From Isoptericola sp. QY 916 (GTDB lineage: Bacteria > Actinomycetota > Actinomycetes > Actinomycetales > Cellulomonadaceae), in NCBI GenBank assembly GCA_026934365.1, contig JADHZE010000016.1, positions 1 through 37,713 of the forward strand: 37,713 bases of DNA. The letters run 5' to 3'. The notes under the pieces are model-generated. The model did no database searches and had not been told where the DNA came from. It saw only the letters and a program-made list of their open reading frames with translations. Numbering within the stretch: the first letter of the stretch is position 1; every line of letters begins with the position of its first letter. Of this stretch, positions 22,881-31,168 are shown in pieces. The translations under genes and the position numbers were made by a program.

Positions 22881-23818
22881 CGGTCCCCGGAGTCTCCGGC
22901 GTCGGCGCCGTCGTGGGGCTGCTCGGTGGCCTCGGCCTCCTGCTCGTGATCTCCCGGATCCGTGCCCGCCGGGCGACCCTCGACGAGCGGCTGGCCCCGG
23001 CGCTGCGCCCGCGTGACGCCACGTCCGGGCTGCTCCGCGAGCAGCCCGCCCACACCCCGTTCCCCGTGGTCGAGCGGCTGCTGGCTCCCTGGGTCGCGGA
23101 CGCCGCGCACTGGTTCGAGCGCCTCGGGTCGTCCCGCGCGGACGTGCGCCGGCGGCTCGACCGTGCGGGCTGGCGCGAGAGCGTCGAGGCGTTCCGGGCA
23201 CGGCAGGTCGTCTCGACGGCGCTGGGGCTCGCGGGCGGGCTCGTGCTCGCGCTGCTCCTCGCCGCGACGCGCGGGTCCGCACCCGTCCCGCTGGCGGCGC
23301 TCGTGCTGCTGTGCGGCGCCGGCGGGTTCGTCCTGTGCGACCAGTGGCTGAGCCGTGCCGTCCACCGGCGCGAGGAGCGGATGCTCGCCGAGTTCCCGAC
23401 CGTCGCCGAGCTGCTCGCCCTGGCCGTCACGGCGGGCGAGGGGCCGGTGCCCGCGCTCGAACGGGTCGCCGCCACCGCCCGAGGCGAGCTGTCCGGCGAG
23501 ATCTCCACGATGCTCGCCGACGTCCGCGCCGGGGCGCCCATCGCGAGCGCCCTCACGGCCATGGCCGACCGGACCGGGTTGCCGTCGCTCACCCGCTTCG
23601 CCGAGGGCGTCGCCGTCGCGCTGGAGCGCGGCACCCCGCTCGCCGACGTGCTGCGCGCGCAGGCGCAGGACGTGCGTGAGTCCGGGCGCCGGGCCCTCAT
23701 GGAAGCAGGTGGCAAGAAGGAGGTCGCGATGCTGGTGCCCGTGGTCTTCCTCATCCTGCCGATCACCGTCGTCTTCGCCGTCTTCCCGTCACTCGCCACC
23801 CTGCAGATCGGGTTGTGA
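22877..23818 (+). CDS. tadC: Tad pilus inner-membrane protein TadC
   Basis: A 313-residue T2SSF-domain protein, partner of TadB in the assembly platform. Hydrophobic N-terminus (GVGAVVGLLGGLGLLLVIS), a basic cytoplasmic linker, two helices at about residues 116-160, the conserved cytoplasmic stretch (FPTVAELLALAVTAGEGPVPALERVA) and a final helix (LVPVVFLILPITVVFAVFPSL). Typical length and order for TadC. It is translated from ATGA overlap with tadB. Confidence 0.85.
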   Translation: MTVPGVSGVGAVVGLLGGLGLLLVISRIRARRATLDERLAPALRPRDATSGLLREQPAHTPFPVVERLLAPWVADAAHWFERLGSSRADVRRRLDRAGWRESVEAFRARQVVSTALGLAGGLVLALLLAATRGSAPVPLAALVLLCGAGGFVLCDQWLSRAVHRREERMLAEFPTVAELLALAVTAGEGPVPALERVAATARGELSGEISTMLADVRAGAPIASALTAMADRTGLPSLTRFAEGVAVALERGTPLADVLRAQAQDVRESGRRALMEAGGKKEVAMLVPVVFLILPITVVFAVFPSLATLQIGL

Positions 23819-23877
23819 ACGTGCGCGCCGACACCCGACCCCGCCGCCTCCGCGCGGTGCCACCGAAAGGACCGACC

Positions 23878-24078
23878 ATGCACGACGAGACGCACGACCA
23901 GAACGACGACCTGGCGCCCGGGCGCCCCGAGGTCGACGACCCGGAGCGCGGCGACGTGCCGGGCTGGGTGCTCGTGACGCTGATGACGGCGGGGCTGGTC
24001 GTGGCGCTGTGGGCGATCGCGGGCCCGCTGCTCGAGGACACGTTCACGCGGGCGATCACGAGCGTCACGGGTCCGTGA
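23878..24078 (+). CDS. Small Flp-pilin-like membrane protein
   Basis: Placed after tadC as in other Tad loci. From ATG 23878 (GAAAGGA just upstream) the 66-residue product has an acidic, hydrophilic N-terminus, an RGDVPGW segment and one hydrophobic helix (VLVTLMTAGLVVALWAIAG), then a short tail. Flp pilins share this architecture, but the expected Glu five residues after the cleavage glycine is absent (Trp is present), so it may be a non-processed relative. A longer GTG start at 23815 overlaps the tadC stop. Confidence 0.6.
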   Translation: MHDETHDQNDDLAPGRPEVDDPERGDVPGWVLVTLMTAGLVVALWAIAGPLLEDTFTRAITSVTGP

Positions 24079-24079
24079 C

Positions 24080-24484
24080 GTGGCGATCGGCCGGCTGCAC
24101 CACCTGATCATCGACTGCCCGGACCCGCGGGGCCTCGCGGAGTTCTGGTCGGCCGTGCTCGGCCAGGACGTGACGTACGCGGACGACGACTTCGTCGTGG
24201 TGGCGCCCAGCGACCGGCACTCCGGCCTCGCGTTCCAGCGCGCCCCGGACCACCAGGCACCGGACTGGGGCGACCCGGCACGGCCGCAGCAGATGCACCT
24301 GGACGTCATGGTCGACGACGTGGCGGACGCGCACGCGCGGGTGCTCGCGCTCGGTGCCCGCCGGCTCACCGCCGCCGCGCCGGGCGCGGGGGAGGGTGAC
24401 GTGTACGCCGACCCCGCCGGTCACCCGTTCTGCCTCATCCCGCGGCCCGGATGGGCGCCGCCGGTCGAGGAGGACAGCACGTGA
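24080..24484 (+). CDS. VOC-family (glyoxalase/bleomycin resistance-like) protein
   Basis: A 134-residue single VOC protein with paired beta-alpha-beta modules: RLHHLIIDCPDPRGLAEFWSAVLG near the start and MHLDVMVDDVADAHARVLALGARR in the second half, followed by GDVYADPAGHPFCLIPRPG. Candidate metal ligands are His8 or His9, His76 in MHLDV, and a Glu or His later. Substrate unknown. It begins one base after the pilin stop and overlaps the tadE-like start (GTGA), so it sits fully inside the pilus operon. Confidence 0.8.
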   Translation: MAIGRLHHLIIDCPDPRGLAEFWSAVLGQDVTYADDDFVVVAPSDRHSGLAFQRAPDHQAPDWGDPARPQQMHLDVMVDDVADAHARVLALGARRLTAAAPGAGEGDVYADPAGHPFCLIPRPGWAPPVEEDST

Positions 24485-24891
24485 CGGCACCGGCCGCGCC
24501 CGCACCCGCCACGGGGCGGCGGGACGGCGAGCGGGGATCCGCCGTCGCGGAGTTCGTCATGGTGTCCGCGCTGGTGCTCGCGCTGTTCCTCGCCGTGGTG
24601 CAGGTCGCGCTGGCGATGCACGTGCGCGCGCTCGCGATCGACGCCGCCGCGGAGGGCGCGCGCGTGGCCGCGCGCGCCGACCGCGACCTGGCGAGCGGTG
24701 CCACCCGGACGCAGGAGCTGCTGACCGCCGCGCTCGGGTCCCGGTACGCCGACGACGTCTCGGTGCGCCGCGCCGTGCAGGACGGCCTCGACGTCGTGGA
24801 GGTGACGGTGCAGGTGCCGCTCCCGGTGGTCGGTCTGATCGGACCGTCCGGGGTGCTCACGCTCCAGGGCCACGCGCTGGAGGAGGCGTGA
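24481..24891 (+). CDS. tadE: TadE-like minor pilin
   Basis: A 136-residue protein with a GTG overlapping the VOC stop. A short basic leader ends RRDGERGSAVAEF, giving the prepilin peptidase signature Gly then Glu at +5, followed by a hydrophobic helix (VMVSALVLALFLAVVQVALAM) and a beta-rich pilin-like C-terminus. TadE pseudopilins are processed and may prime the pilus or sit at its tip. The next gene overlaps by four bases. Confidence 0.85.
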   Translation: MTAPAAPAPATGRRDGERGSAVAEFVMVSALVLALFLAVVQVALAMHVRALAIDAAAEGARVAARADRDLASGATRTQELLTAALGSRYADDVSVRRAVQDGLDVVEVTVQVPLPVVGLIGPSGVLTLQGHALEEA

Positions 24892-25385
24892 GCGCGCCGG
24901 CTCAGCGGCCGTCGCGCGGGCCCCGGGCGGAACCGCTACAGGAGCATGAGGGGCCCGACCCCGAGGCGGGCGCCGCGCTGGTGGAGTTCCTCGGCACGGC
25001 GGTGCTGCTCCTGGTGCCGCTGGTGTACCTGGTGCTCACGGTCGCGCAGGTGCAGGCCGGCGCGTTTGCCGTCGAGGGCGCGGCGCGGGAGGCGGGCCGG
25101 GCGATGGTGACGGCCGACTCCTCGGGGTCGGGCGCGGAGCGGGCCCGTGCGGCGGCCGGGCTCGCGTTCGAGGACCAGGGGTTCGCCGTCGCCGACGGCT
25201 CCGTGTCCCTGGAGTGCTCGGCCGACCCGTGCCTCACGCCCGGCGCGACGGTGGGGGTGCGGACGCGGCTGGCGGTGCCGCTGCCGTTCGTGCCCGAGGC
25301 GCTGCGCGGCTGGCTGCCGCTGGAGATCCCGGTCACCGCGACGCACGTCGCGACGGTCGACGAGTACGGGACGGCGCGGTCGTGA
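24888..25385 (+). CDS. Second TadE-like minor pilin
   Basis: A 165-residue protein beginning at a GTG overlapping the previous stop. It has a charged leader, then EAGAALVEFLGTAVLLLVPLVYLVLTVAQVQ, with Glu following Val in the membrane start in place of a typical processing site. The soluble part contains a Cys pair (LECSADPCLT), possibly a disulphide. Two TadE-like genes in a row are common in these loci, with different tip or initiation roles. Confidence 0.8.
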   Translation: MSAPAQRPSRGPRAEPLQEHEGPDPEAGAALVEFLGTAVLLLVPLVYLVLTVAQVQAGAFAVEGAAREAGRAMVTADSSGSGAERARAAAGLAFEDQGFAVADGSVSLECSADPCLTPGATVGVRTRLAVPLPFVPEALRGWLPLEIPVTATHVATVDEYGTARS

Positions 25386-25867
25386 CCCGGCGACACCCGC
25401 AGCGCGGCGCGCAGGCCGGGGCGGGCCCGGAGGACGGCCGGATCATGCTGCTCACGGCCGGCGTGGTGGCGTTGGCGCTGATGCTGGTCGGCACGGTGGC
25501 GTCGGCGACCGCCGTGCACCTCGACCGCAAGCACCTGTACGACCTCACGGACGCCGTCGCGGCGGACGCGGCCGACGCCGTGCCCCCGGAGCGGTTCTAC
25601 GACGACATGCCGTCCTCGCAGGGAGAGGCGGTACTGACGCTCACCGACGCCGACGTCGAGGAGTCGGTGCGCGACTACCTCGCCGCGCACCCGGGGGAGG
25701 CGGAAGGGCTCGACGGCCTGCGCCTGGTGGAGGCGACCTCGCCGGACGGGCGGACGGCGCAGGTCGGGCTGGCGGCCACGTCGCGCCCGCCGCTGCTGCG
25801 GTGGTTCACGGATGCGTTCGGCGGCGGGTTCACCGTCGCCGCGACGTCGTCAGCCCGCGCGGGCTGA
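25382..25867 (+). CDS. TadG-like pilus assembly protein
   Basis: A 161-residue protein with GTG start overlapping the previous stop. A basic start, then DGRIMLLTAGVVALALMLVGTVASATAVHLDRKHLYDLTDAVAADAADAV, the pattern of the N-terminal helix of Tad/TadG-like proteins. The remainder is helical and then beta-rich (LVEATSPDGRTAQVGLAATSRPPLL). No von Willebrand domain is seen, so this is a short form. It is the last gene of the Tad operon. Confidence 0.75.
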   Translation: MTRRHPQRGAQAGAGPEDGRIMLLTAGVVALALMLVGTVASATAVHLDRKHLYDLTDAVAADAADAVPPERFYDDMPSSQGEAVLTLTDADVEESVRDYLAAHPGEAEGLDGLRLVEATSPDGRTAQVGLAATSRPPLLRWFTDAFGGGFTVAATSSARAG

Positions 25868-25911
25868 GCCCGGGGGCGGCTCACCGCGGCCCGCGAGAGC
25901 CCGCCGACGGA

Positions 25912-25929
25912 GTGTGGAACTTCCCACAC
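25912..25929. repeat. Inverted repeat between tadG-like gene and nsrR
   Basis: GTGTGG-AACTTC-CCACAC: six-base arms, six-base loop. Lies 45 bases after the pilus operon stop and just before the NsrR site. It could be a weak terminator or a second regulator site. Confidence 0.45.
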
Positions 25930-25933
25930 CGCA

Positions 25934-25958
25934 AAAGGCGCATCCAAGATGCCGATTT
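25934..25958. promoter_or_regulatory. Candidate NsrR operator
   Basis: A 25-bp imperfect palindrome reads AAA-N3-GCATC-CAA-GATGC-N3-TTT. Each half resembles the NsrR half-site AAGATGCNNTTT known from other bacteria. It overlaps the region just upstream of the -10 (TAGCCT, 25962-25967) of the nsrR gene. Confidence 0.65.
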
Positions 25959-25961
25959 GGC

Positions 25962-25967
25962 TAGCCT
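25962..25967 (+). promoter_or_regulatory. -10 box of nsrR, probable leaderless start
   Basis: TAGCCT ends six bases before the GTG at 25974, so transcription probably begins at or next to the start codon. No ribosome site precedes the GTG. Confidence 0.6.
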
Positions 25968-25973
25968 GCGGGT

Positions 25974-26417
25974 GTGCAGCTCACCGCCTTCACCGATCTC
26001 GGCCTGCGGATCGTCATGCGCCTCGCCGTGCTCGACGCCGAGCAGACGGCGACGACGCGCGCGCTCGCCGAGCAGCTGAACGTGCCGGCGACGCACGCCG
26101 CGAAGGTCGTCACGCGGCTGGGCCACCTCGGCGTCGTCGACGCCCGCCGAGGCAGGGCCGGGGGGTTGCGCCTCGCGGACGGCGCCCGCGACCTGTCCGT
26201 CGGGTTCGTCGCGCGCGCCCTCGAGGGCGACGGCGAGGTCGTCGAGTGCGAGGGTGCGAACCCGTGCCCGCTGCGCGGCGGCTGCCGGCTGCGTGGCGCC
26301 CTGGCGCGCGCCCGCGAGGCCTTCTTCGCGGCCCTCGACCCGGTGACGATCGCCGACGTCTCCGCCGCACCCACCCGGGACCTGCTGCTCACCATCGGTG
26401 CGCGCCCGCCCGGCTGA
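25974..26417 (+). CDS. nsrR: NsrR-type Rrf2 nitric oxide-sensing repressor
   Basis: A 147-residue Rrf2-family regulator. The N-terminal winged helix (LTAFTDLGLRIVMRLAVLDAEQTATTRALAEQLNVPATHAAKVVTRLGHLGVVDARRGRAGGLRL) is typical, and three Cys at 92, 98 and 104 (E-C-x5-C-x5-C) match the iron-sulfur ligands of NsrR. NO damages the cluster and releases the repressor. The likely target is the hmp gene directly downstream and its own promoter, where a palindromic NsrR-like site is visible. Confidence 0.88.
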   Translation: MQLTAFTDLGLRIVMRLAVLDAEQTATTRALAEQLNVPATHAAKVVTRLGHLGVVDARRGRAGGLRLADGARDLSVGFVARALEGDGEVVECEGANPCPLRGGCRLRGALARAREAFFAALDPVTIADVSAAPTRDLLLTIGARPPG

Positions 26418-26494
26418 CGTCCGCGCCGGGCGCACCCACGAGGCGCACCCACCGGGCGCGGAGATCCCCGAAGGAAGAGACAGGAGAGTCACGC

Positions 26495-27709
26495 ATGCTC
26501 ACCCCCGAGTCCGCCGCCGTCGTCCGCGCCACGCTGCCCGTGATCGGCGGCGCGATCGGCGACATCACGCCGATCTTCTACCGGCGCATGTTCGCCGCGC
26601 ACCCCGAGCTGGAGCGCGACCTGTTCAACCGGGGCAACCAGGCCCGCGGCGACCAGCAGCGTGCCCTCGCCGGGGCCATCGCCGCCTACGCGACCCTCCT
26701 CGTCGACGACGGCCCGGACCCGCGCACCGTCCTGGCCCGGATCGCGCACAAGCACGCCTCGCTCGGGATCCTCCCGGAGCAGTACCCGATCGTGCACGAG
26801 CACCTGTTCGCCGCCATCGTCGAGGTGCTCGGCGACGCCGTCACGCCCGAGGTCGCGGCGGCGTGGGACGAGGTCTACTGGGACATGGCCGACGCGCTCG
26901 TCGAGATCGAGCTCGGCCTGTACGCCGAGGCGGGGGTGGCGCCCGGTGACGTCTGGCGCACGGTCGACGTCCGCCGCCGGGTCCAGGAGTCGCCCGACAC
27001 GATCTCTCTCGAGCTCGTCTCCTCGGACGGCGCCCCGCTCCCCGCCGCGCGCCCCGGGCAGTACGTCTCGGTGGCCGTCATCCTGCCCGACGGCGCGCGG
27101 CAGATCCGCCAGTACAGCCTCACGGGCGGCGGGTCGCCCGGCGCCTGGGCCGTCTCGGTGAAGGCGATCCTCCCCGGGCTCGACCCGGCGCGGGTCGCGC
27201 CCGCCGGCGAGGTCTCCAACCACCTGCACGACAACGTCTTCGAGGGCGACGCCCTCGAGGTCTCGACCCCGTTCGGCGAGCTCACCCTCGTCGACGGGGA
27301 GAACCCGCTGGTGCTGGTCTCCGCGGGCATCGGCATCACGCCGATGATCGGCTTCCTGCACCACCTGCGCGACGTCGGCACCGCGCGCCGCGTCGTGGTG
27401 CTGCACGCCGACCGCTCGCCCGCGCGGCACGCGCACCGCGCCGAGCTCCGCGCGCTCGTCGACGACCTCCCGACGGCCGAGCTGCACCGCTGGTACGAGG
27501 ACCTCGGGACCCGCCCGGTGCAGGACCGGCTGCGCTCGGGCTACATCGACCTGGACGGTGTCGACGTCCCGCACGACGCCGACGCCTACCTCTGCGGCCC
27601 GGCCCCCTTCATGGCGGTGGTGCAGTCGGCCCTGCTCGGCCGCGGCGTCACCGCCGACCGCATCCACCACGAGGTCTTCGGCCCGGGCCGGGAGATCGTC
27701 GCCGCCTGA
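26495..27709 (+). CDS. hmp: Flavohaemoglobin, nitric oxide dioxygenase Hmp
   Basis: A 404-residue protein that oxidises NO to nitrate with O2 and NAD(P)H. Globin domain about 1-140 with the proximal His87 in HKHASLGILPEQYPIVHEHL and distal residues in IFYRRMF. FAD domain about 150-255 with RQYSLT; NAD domain about 265-400 with GIGITPMI and CGPAPFM. Standard length. The ATG has a CAGGAGAG site. Lies 77 bases after nsrR, so probably derepressed by NO through NsrR. Confidence 0.93.
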   Translation: MLTPESAAVVRATLPVIGGAIGDITPIFYRRMFAAHPELERDLFNRGNQARGDQQRALAGAIAAYATLLVDDGPDPRTVLARIAHKHASLGILPEQYPIVHEHLFAAIVEVLGDAVTPEVAAAWDEVYWDMADALVEIELGLYAEAGVAPGDVWRTVDVRRRVQESPDTISLELVSSDGAPLPAARPGQYVSVAVILPDGARQIRQYSLTGGGSPGAWAVSVKAILPGLDPARVAPAGEVSNHLHDNVFEGDALEVSTPFGELTLVDGENPLVLVSAGIGITPMIGFLHHLRDVGTARRVVVLHADRSPARHAHRAELRALVDDLPTAELHRWYEDLGTRPVQDRLRSGYIDLDGVDVPHDADAYLCGPAPFMAVVQSALLGRGVTADRIHHEVFGPGREIVAA

Positions 27710-27718
27710 CCGGTCCGC

Positions 27719-28267
27719 TCATCCGTCGTCGGCGAGGCGGGTGAACAGGCCCGGGTAGTCCACGACGAGGCCGTCGGCGTCGACGGAGATCTCGCGGTGG
27801 AAGTCGCCCTCGCGGGACTCGTAGACGTACCGGTCGGCGTCCAGCCTGGTGTACCGCTGCGGGTCGGGAGAGACCTCGAAGGTCTCCCCGTCGACGTACG
27901 CCGTGACGATGTCGGCCGCCGCCCCGACCGCGAGGTCGAGGCGGCGGATCGGCAGCGTGTTCGTGAACGGGCTGAACGAGAGGTCCACGTCCACGGCCTC
28001 GGAGAGGTCGGGCCGGGCGGCGCCGTCCACCCGCCAGTCGTCGTCGGCCTCCCGGCTCAGGTCGAGCTGGCGGCCGTCCGACGACCGCAGCCGCAGCACC
28101 CGGAACGTCCAAGAGTCGCCCGGCCCCGTGCCGAGCTCCATCGCGTACTCGAGCCGCACGGGCCCGAGGTCGACGACGGAGCGGGCGCGGAGCCTGTCGT
28201 CGCGCGCCAGCAGGTCGAGGTGCTCGACGCTGCCGGTCCCGAGCCCGCGCCACCGGTACGTCGTCAT
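27719..28267 (-). CDS. Putative glycolipid-binding domain protein
   Basis: A 182-residue protein on the minus strand, convergent with hmp (stops nine bases apart). The sequence starts MTTYRWRGLGTGSVEHLDL, has beta-rich modules (VRLEYAMELG, WTFRVLRLRS) and ends SVDADGLVVDYPGLFTRL. This matches the putative glycolipid-binding domain (DUF1089-type) seen in actinobacteria. The physiological ligand is unknown. Its start faces the ankyrin gene across a short divergent gap. Confidence 0.8.
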   Translation of the reverse strand: MTTYRWRGLGTGSVEHLDLLARDDRLRARSVVDLGPVRLEYAMELGTGPGDSWTFRVLRLRSSDGRQLDLSREADDDWRVDGAARPDLSEAVDVDLSFSPFTNTLPIRRLDLAVGAAADIVTAYVDGETFEVSPDPQRYTRLDADRYVYESREGDFHREISVDADGLVVDYPGLFTRLADDG

Positions 28268-28340
28268 GGTCGACCTCCTCCACGGCTCCCATCCTCAGCA
28301 TCGACCCGGACAGGAAGCCCCGCCCGGTAGATTCGCGCGC

Positions 28341-28724
28341 ATGACCGACGAGACGCCGCCCGCCGACAAGCTGCCGGTGGACCTGGACCAGATGTTCGAC
28401 CTCGCGCGCGCGGGCGCCGACCTGCTCCTGGAGTTCGTCGACGCCGGCGTCCCGGCCGACCACGACGACGCGGCGGGGAACACCCTGCTCATGCTGGCGG
28501 CGTACCACGGGCACGCCGCCCTGGTGCGCGGGCTCGCCGAGCGGGGCGCCGACGTGGACCGGGTCAACGCGCGCGGCCAGTCCCCGCTGGCGGGCGCCGT
28601 CTTCAAGGGCTCCGACGACGTGGTCGCGGCGCTCGTCGCCGCGGGCGCCGACCCCGACGCCGGCACGCCCAGCGCCCGCGACACCGCGCAGATGTTCGGC
28701 CGTACCCTGCCCGAGCGGGGCTGA
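28341..28724 (+). CDS. Small ankyrin-repeat protein
   Basis: A 127-residue cytoplasmic protein with three ankyrin units: [71 protein letters not shown] and [29 protein letters not shown]. Probably a protein-binding module with unknown partner. TAGATT (28328-28333) ends seven bases before the ATG, suggesting a leaderless mRNA. Confidence 0.85.
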   Translation: MTDETPPADKLPVDLDQMFDLARAGADLLLEFVDAGVPADHDDAAGNTLLMLAAYHGHAALVRGLAERGADVDRVNARGQSPLAGAVFKGSDDVVAALVAAGADPDAGTPSARDTAQMFGRTLPERG

Positions 28725-28795
28725 CGCCGGCGGCGGGCAGCCGACGGGCAGCCGACGGGCGGGGGAGCCTCGCGTGGCGGGTAACCTTGAGGATC

Positions 28796-29911
28796 GTGGC
28801 CACCATCGACTTCCCCGCAGAGATCAAGGCGCTGCGCGCCACCCTCGAGTCCATCGAGGCCGTGAGCGACCCCACCGCGCTGCAGGCGAAGATCGACGAC
28901 CTCACGCAGCAGGCCTCCGCCCCCGACCTGTGGGACGACCCGGAGAAGGCGCAGCAGGTCACGTCCGCGCTGTCCACCGCGCAGGGCGAGCTGCAGCGGG
29001 TCGAGAAGCTCGGCAGCCGGATCGACGACGTCGAGACGCTGGTCGAGCTGGGGCTCGAGATGGAGGACGAGGACTCGCTGACGGAGGCCGAGACCGAGGT
29101 CGCCGTCATCCGCAAGGACCTCGACGCGCTCGAGGTGCGCACCCTACTGTCCGGCGAGTACGACGCCCGCGAGGCCGTCGTGACGATCCGCGCGGGCGCC
29201 GGCGGCGTCGACGCCGCGGACTTCGCCGAGATGCTCATGCGGATGTACCTGCGCTGGGCAGAGCGGCACGGCTACCCGACCAAGGTGATGGACACCTCCT
29301 ACGCGGAGGAGGCCGGGCTCAAGTCGGCCACGTTCGAGGTGAACGCCCCGTACGCGTTCGGCAACCTGTCCGTCGAGGCGGGCACGCACCGCCTGGTGCG
29401 GATCTCGCCGTTCGACAACCAGGGCCGCCGCCAGACGTCGTTCGCCGCGGTCGAGGTGGTGCCGCTCATCGAGCAGACCGACTCCATCGAGATCCCCGAG
29501 TCCGAGCTCAAGATCGACGTGTTCCGCTCGTCGGGCCCCGGCGGGCAGTCCGTGAACACGACGGACTCCGCGGTGCGCATGACCCACCTCCCCACGGGCA
29601 CGGTCGTGTCGATGCAGAACGAGAAGTCGCAGATCCAGAACCGCGCCGCGGCGCTGCGCGTCATGCAGTCCCGCCTGCTGCTCATCCGGCAGCAGGAGGA
29701 GGCGGCGAAGAAGAAGGAGCTCGCCGGCGACATCAAGGCGAGCTGGGGCGACCAGATGCGCTCGTACGTGCTGCAGCCGTACCAGATGGTCAAGGACCTC
29801 CGCACCGAGCACGAGTCCGGGAACACGCAGGCCGTGTTCGACGGCGCCATCGACGACTTCATCGAGGCCGGGATCCGCTGGCGCCGCTCGGGCGGCGCCG
29901 ACGCCGCCTGA
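28796..29911 (+). CDS. prfB: Peptide chain release factor 2
   Basis: RF2 recognises UGA and UAA. The 371-residue protein starts at GTG 28796; TAACCT (28782-28787) ends eight bases before it, consistent with leaderless transcription. It holds the SPF anticodon-like motif (204-206, RISPFDNQ) and the GGQ catalytic motif (249-251, [10 protein letters not shown]). No in-frame UGA or upstream short frame is present, so the autoregulatory frameshift known from E. coli prfB is absent, as in many actinobacteria. Confidence 0.95.
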   Translation: MATIDFPAEIKALRATLESIEAVSDPTALQAKIDDLTQQASAPDLWDDPEKAQQVTSALSTAQGELQRVEKLGSRIDDVETLVELGLEMEDEDSLTEAETEVAVIRKDLDALEVRTLLSGEYDAREAVVTIRAGAGGVDAADFAEMLMRMYLRWAERHGYPTKVMDTSYAEEAGLKSATFEVNAPYAFGNLSVEAGTHRLVRISPFDNQGRRQTSFAAVEVVPLIEQTDSIEIPESELKIDVFRSSGPGGQSVNTTDSAVRMTHLPTGTVVSMQNEKSQIQNRAAALRVMQSRLLLIRQQEEAAKKKELAGDIKASWGDQMRSYVLQPYQMVKDLRTEHESGNTQAVFDGAIDDFIEAGIRWRRSGGADAA

Positions 29912-30119
29912 CGGGCTCCGTCCGGCCGACGACGCCGCCGGGAGACCCTGAACGGGTGCCTCGGGCGTCATTCCTGACCCACGACACACCGGCGTGTCCT
30001 TCGCGCCACCCTCCCCACCGGGTGCGACTCTCGGGAATCGGGCGGCCCCGGCCCAGGTGCGACGTGACGTCGTGCCGTCGCGGGTGCCGCACGGTCGACT
30101 GGCAGGGGAGAGGCACGTC

Positions 30120-31166
30120 GTGATCCGGTTCGAGAACGTCTCGAAGGTCTACGCCCGAGGGGCGCGGCCCGCGCTCGACGACGTCTCCGTCGACGTCGCG
30201 CGCGGTGAGTTCGTCTTCCTCGTGGGTGCCTCCGGCTCGGGCAAGAGCACGTTCCTGCGGCTCGTGCTGCGCGAGGAGCGGCCCACGGGCGGCACCGTGT
30301 ACGTCGCGGGTCGCGACCTGTCCCGGCTGTCGAGCTGGAAGGTGCCCTCCCTGCGACGCAGCATCGGCGTCGTCTTCCAGGACTTCCGCCTGCTCCCCGG
30401 CAAGACGGTCTACGAGAACGTGGCCTTCGCCCTGCAGGTGATCGGCAAGCCGCGGCACACGATCCGCACCACCGTGCCCGAGGTGCTGGAGATGGTGGGC
30501 CTCGACGGCAAGGAGAAGCGGCTCCCGCACGAGCTGTCCGGCGGCGAGCAGCAGCGTGTCGCGATCGCGCGGGCGTTCGTCAACCGGCCCCAGATCCTGC
30601 TGGCCGACGAGCCGACGGGCAACCTCGACCCGACCACGTCCCTCGGCATCATGCGGCTGCTCGACCGGATCAACCGCACCGGCACCACCGTGGTCATGGC
30701 CACGCACGACGACGAGATCGTCAACGAGATGCGCAAGCGCGTCGTCGAGCTGTCGACCGGGTCGGTGGTGCGCGACGAGGTCGACGCGGTCTACGGCGAG
30801 CGGGAGTCGATCCTGCCGCAGGTGGGGCAGACGCCGGTGCTCGACGCCCCGGGTCGCGGAGAGCGGGCGGTGCAGCGCGTCCAGGTCTCGCCCGAGCCGG
30901 CGGACCTCGAGGCCGAGCGGGCCGCCGAGGCGGCGGCCGCGAGAGCAGCGGCGCAGGAGGCTGCGCACGAGACCGAGCAGGGGATCGTGCAGGAGAGCGT
31001 GCAGGAGACCGGGCAGGGTCAGGGTCCCGTGGCCCCCGAGGCGCCGGCCGCGCCGCCCCCGGCCCCGAGGCGCTCGGTTCCCGAGCCGGCGGGCGCGTCC
31101 GCGGACGAGGTGGTGCAGCAGGTGCTGCGCGAGCACGAGCGCGTGCGCGCGGGACGGGAGGCCTGA
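30120..31166 (+). CDS. ftsE: Cell division ABC transporter ATPase FtsE with C-terminal extension
   Basis: FtsE powers FtsX-controlled cell wall hydrolysis at the septum. Residues about 1-225 are the ATPase: Walker [10 protein letters not shown] at 36-44, signature LSGGEQQRV at 139-147, Walker B with catalytic Asp163-Glu164, then a switch His. Unlike the usual about 225-230 residues, this one has 348, with about 120 extra residues rich in Ala, Glu, Gln and Pro. GTG start with GGGGAG upstream. The next gene (ftsX) begins three bases after its stop. Confidence 0.92.
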   Translation: MIRFENVSKVYARGARPALDDVSVDVARGEFVFLVGASGSGKSTFLRLVLREERPTGGTVYVAGRDLSRLSSWKVPSLRRSIGVVFQDFRLLPGKTVYENVAFALQVIGKPRHTIRTTVPEVLEMVGLDGKEKRLPHELSGGEQQRVAIARAFVNRPQILLADEPTGNLDPTTSLGIMRLLDRINRTGTTVVMATHDDEIVNEMRKRVVELSTGSVVRDEVDAVYGERESILPQVGQTPVLDAPGRGERAVQRVQVSPEPADLEAERAAEAAAARAAAQEAAHETEQGIVQESVQETGQGQGPVAPEAPAAPPPAPRRSVPEPAGASADEVVQQVLREHERVRAGREA

Positions 31167-31168
31167 GG

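Noticed and set aside
28796..29911. Programmed frameshift in prfB
   Set aside because: The frame is continuous from the GTG with no internal UGA or slippery site.
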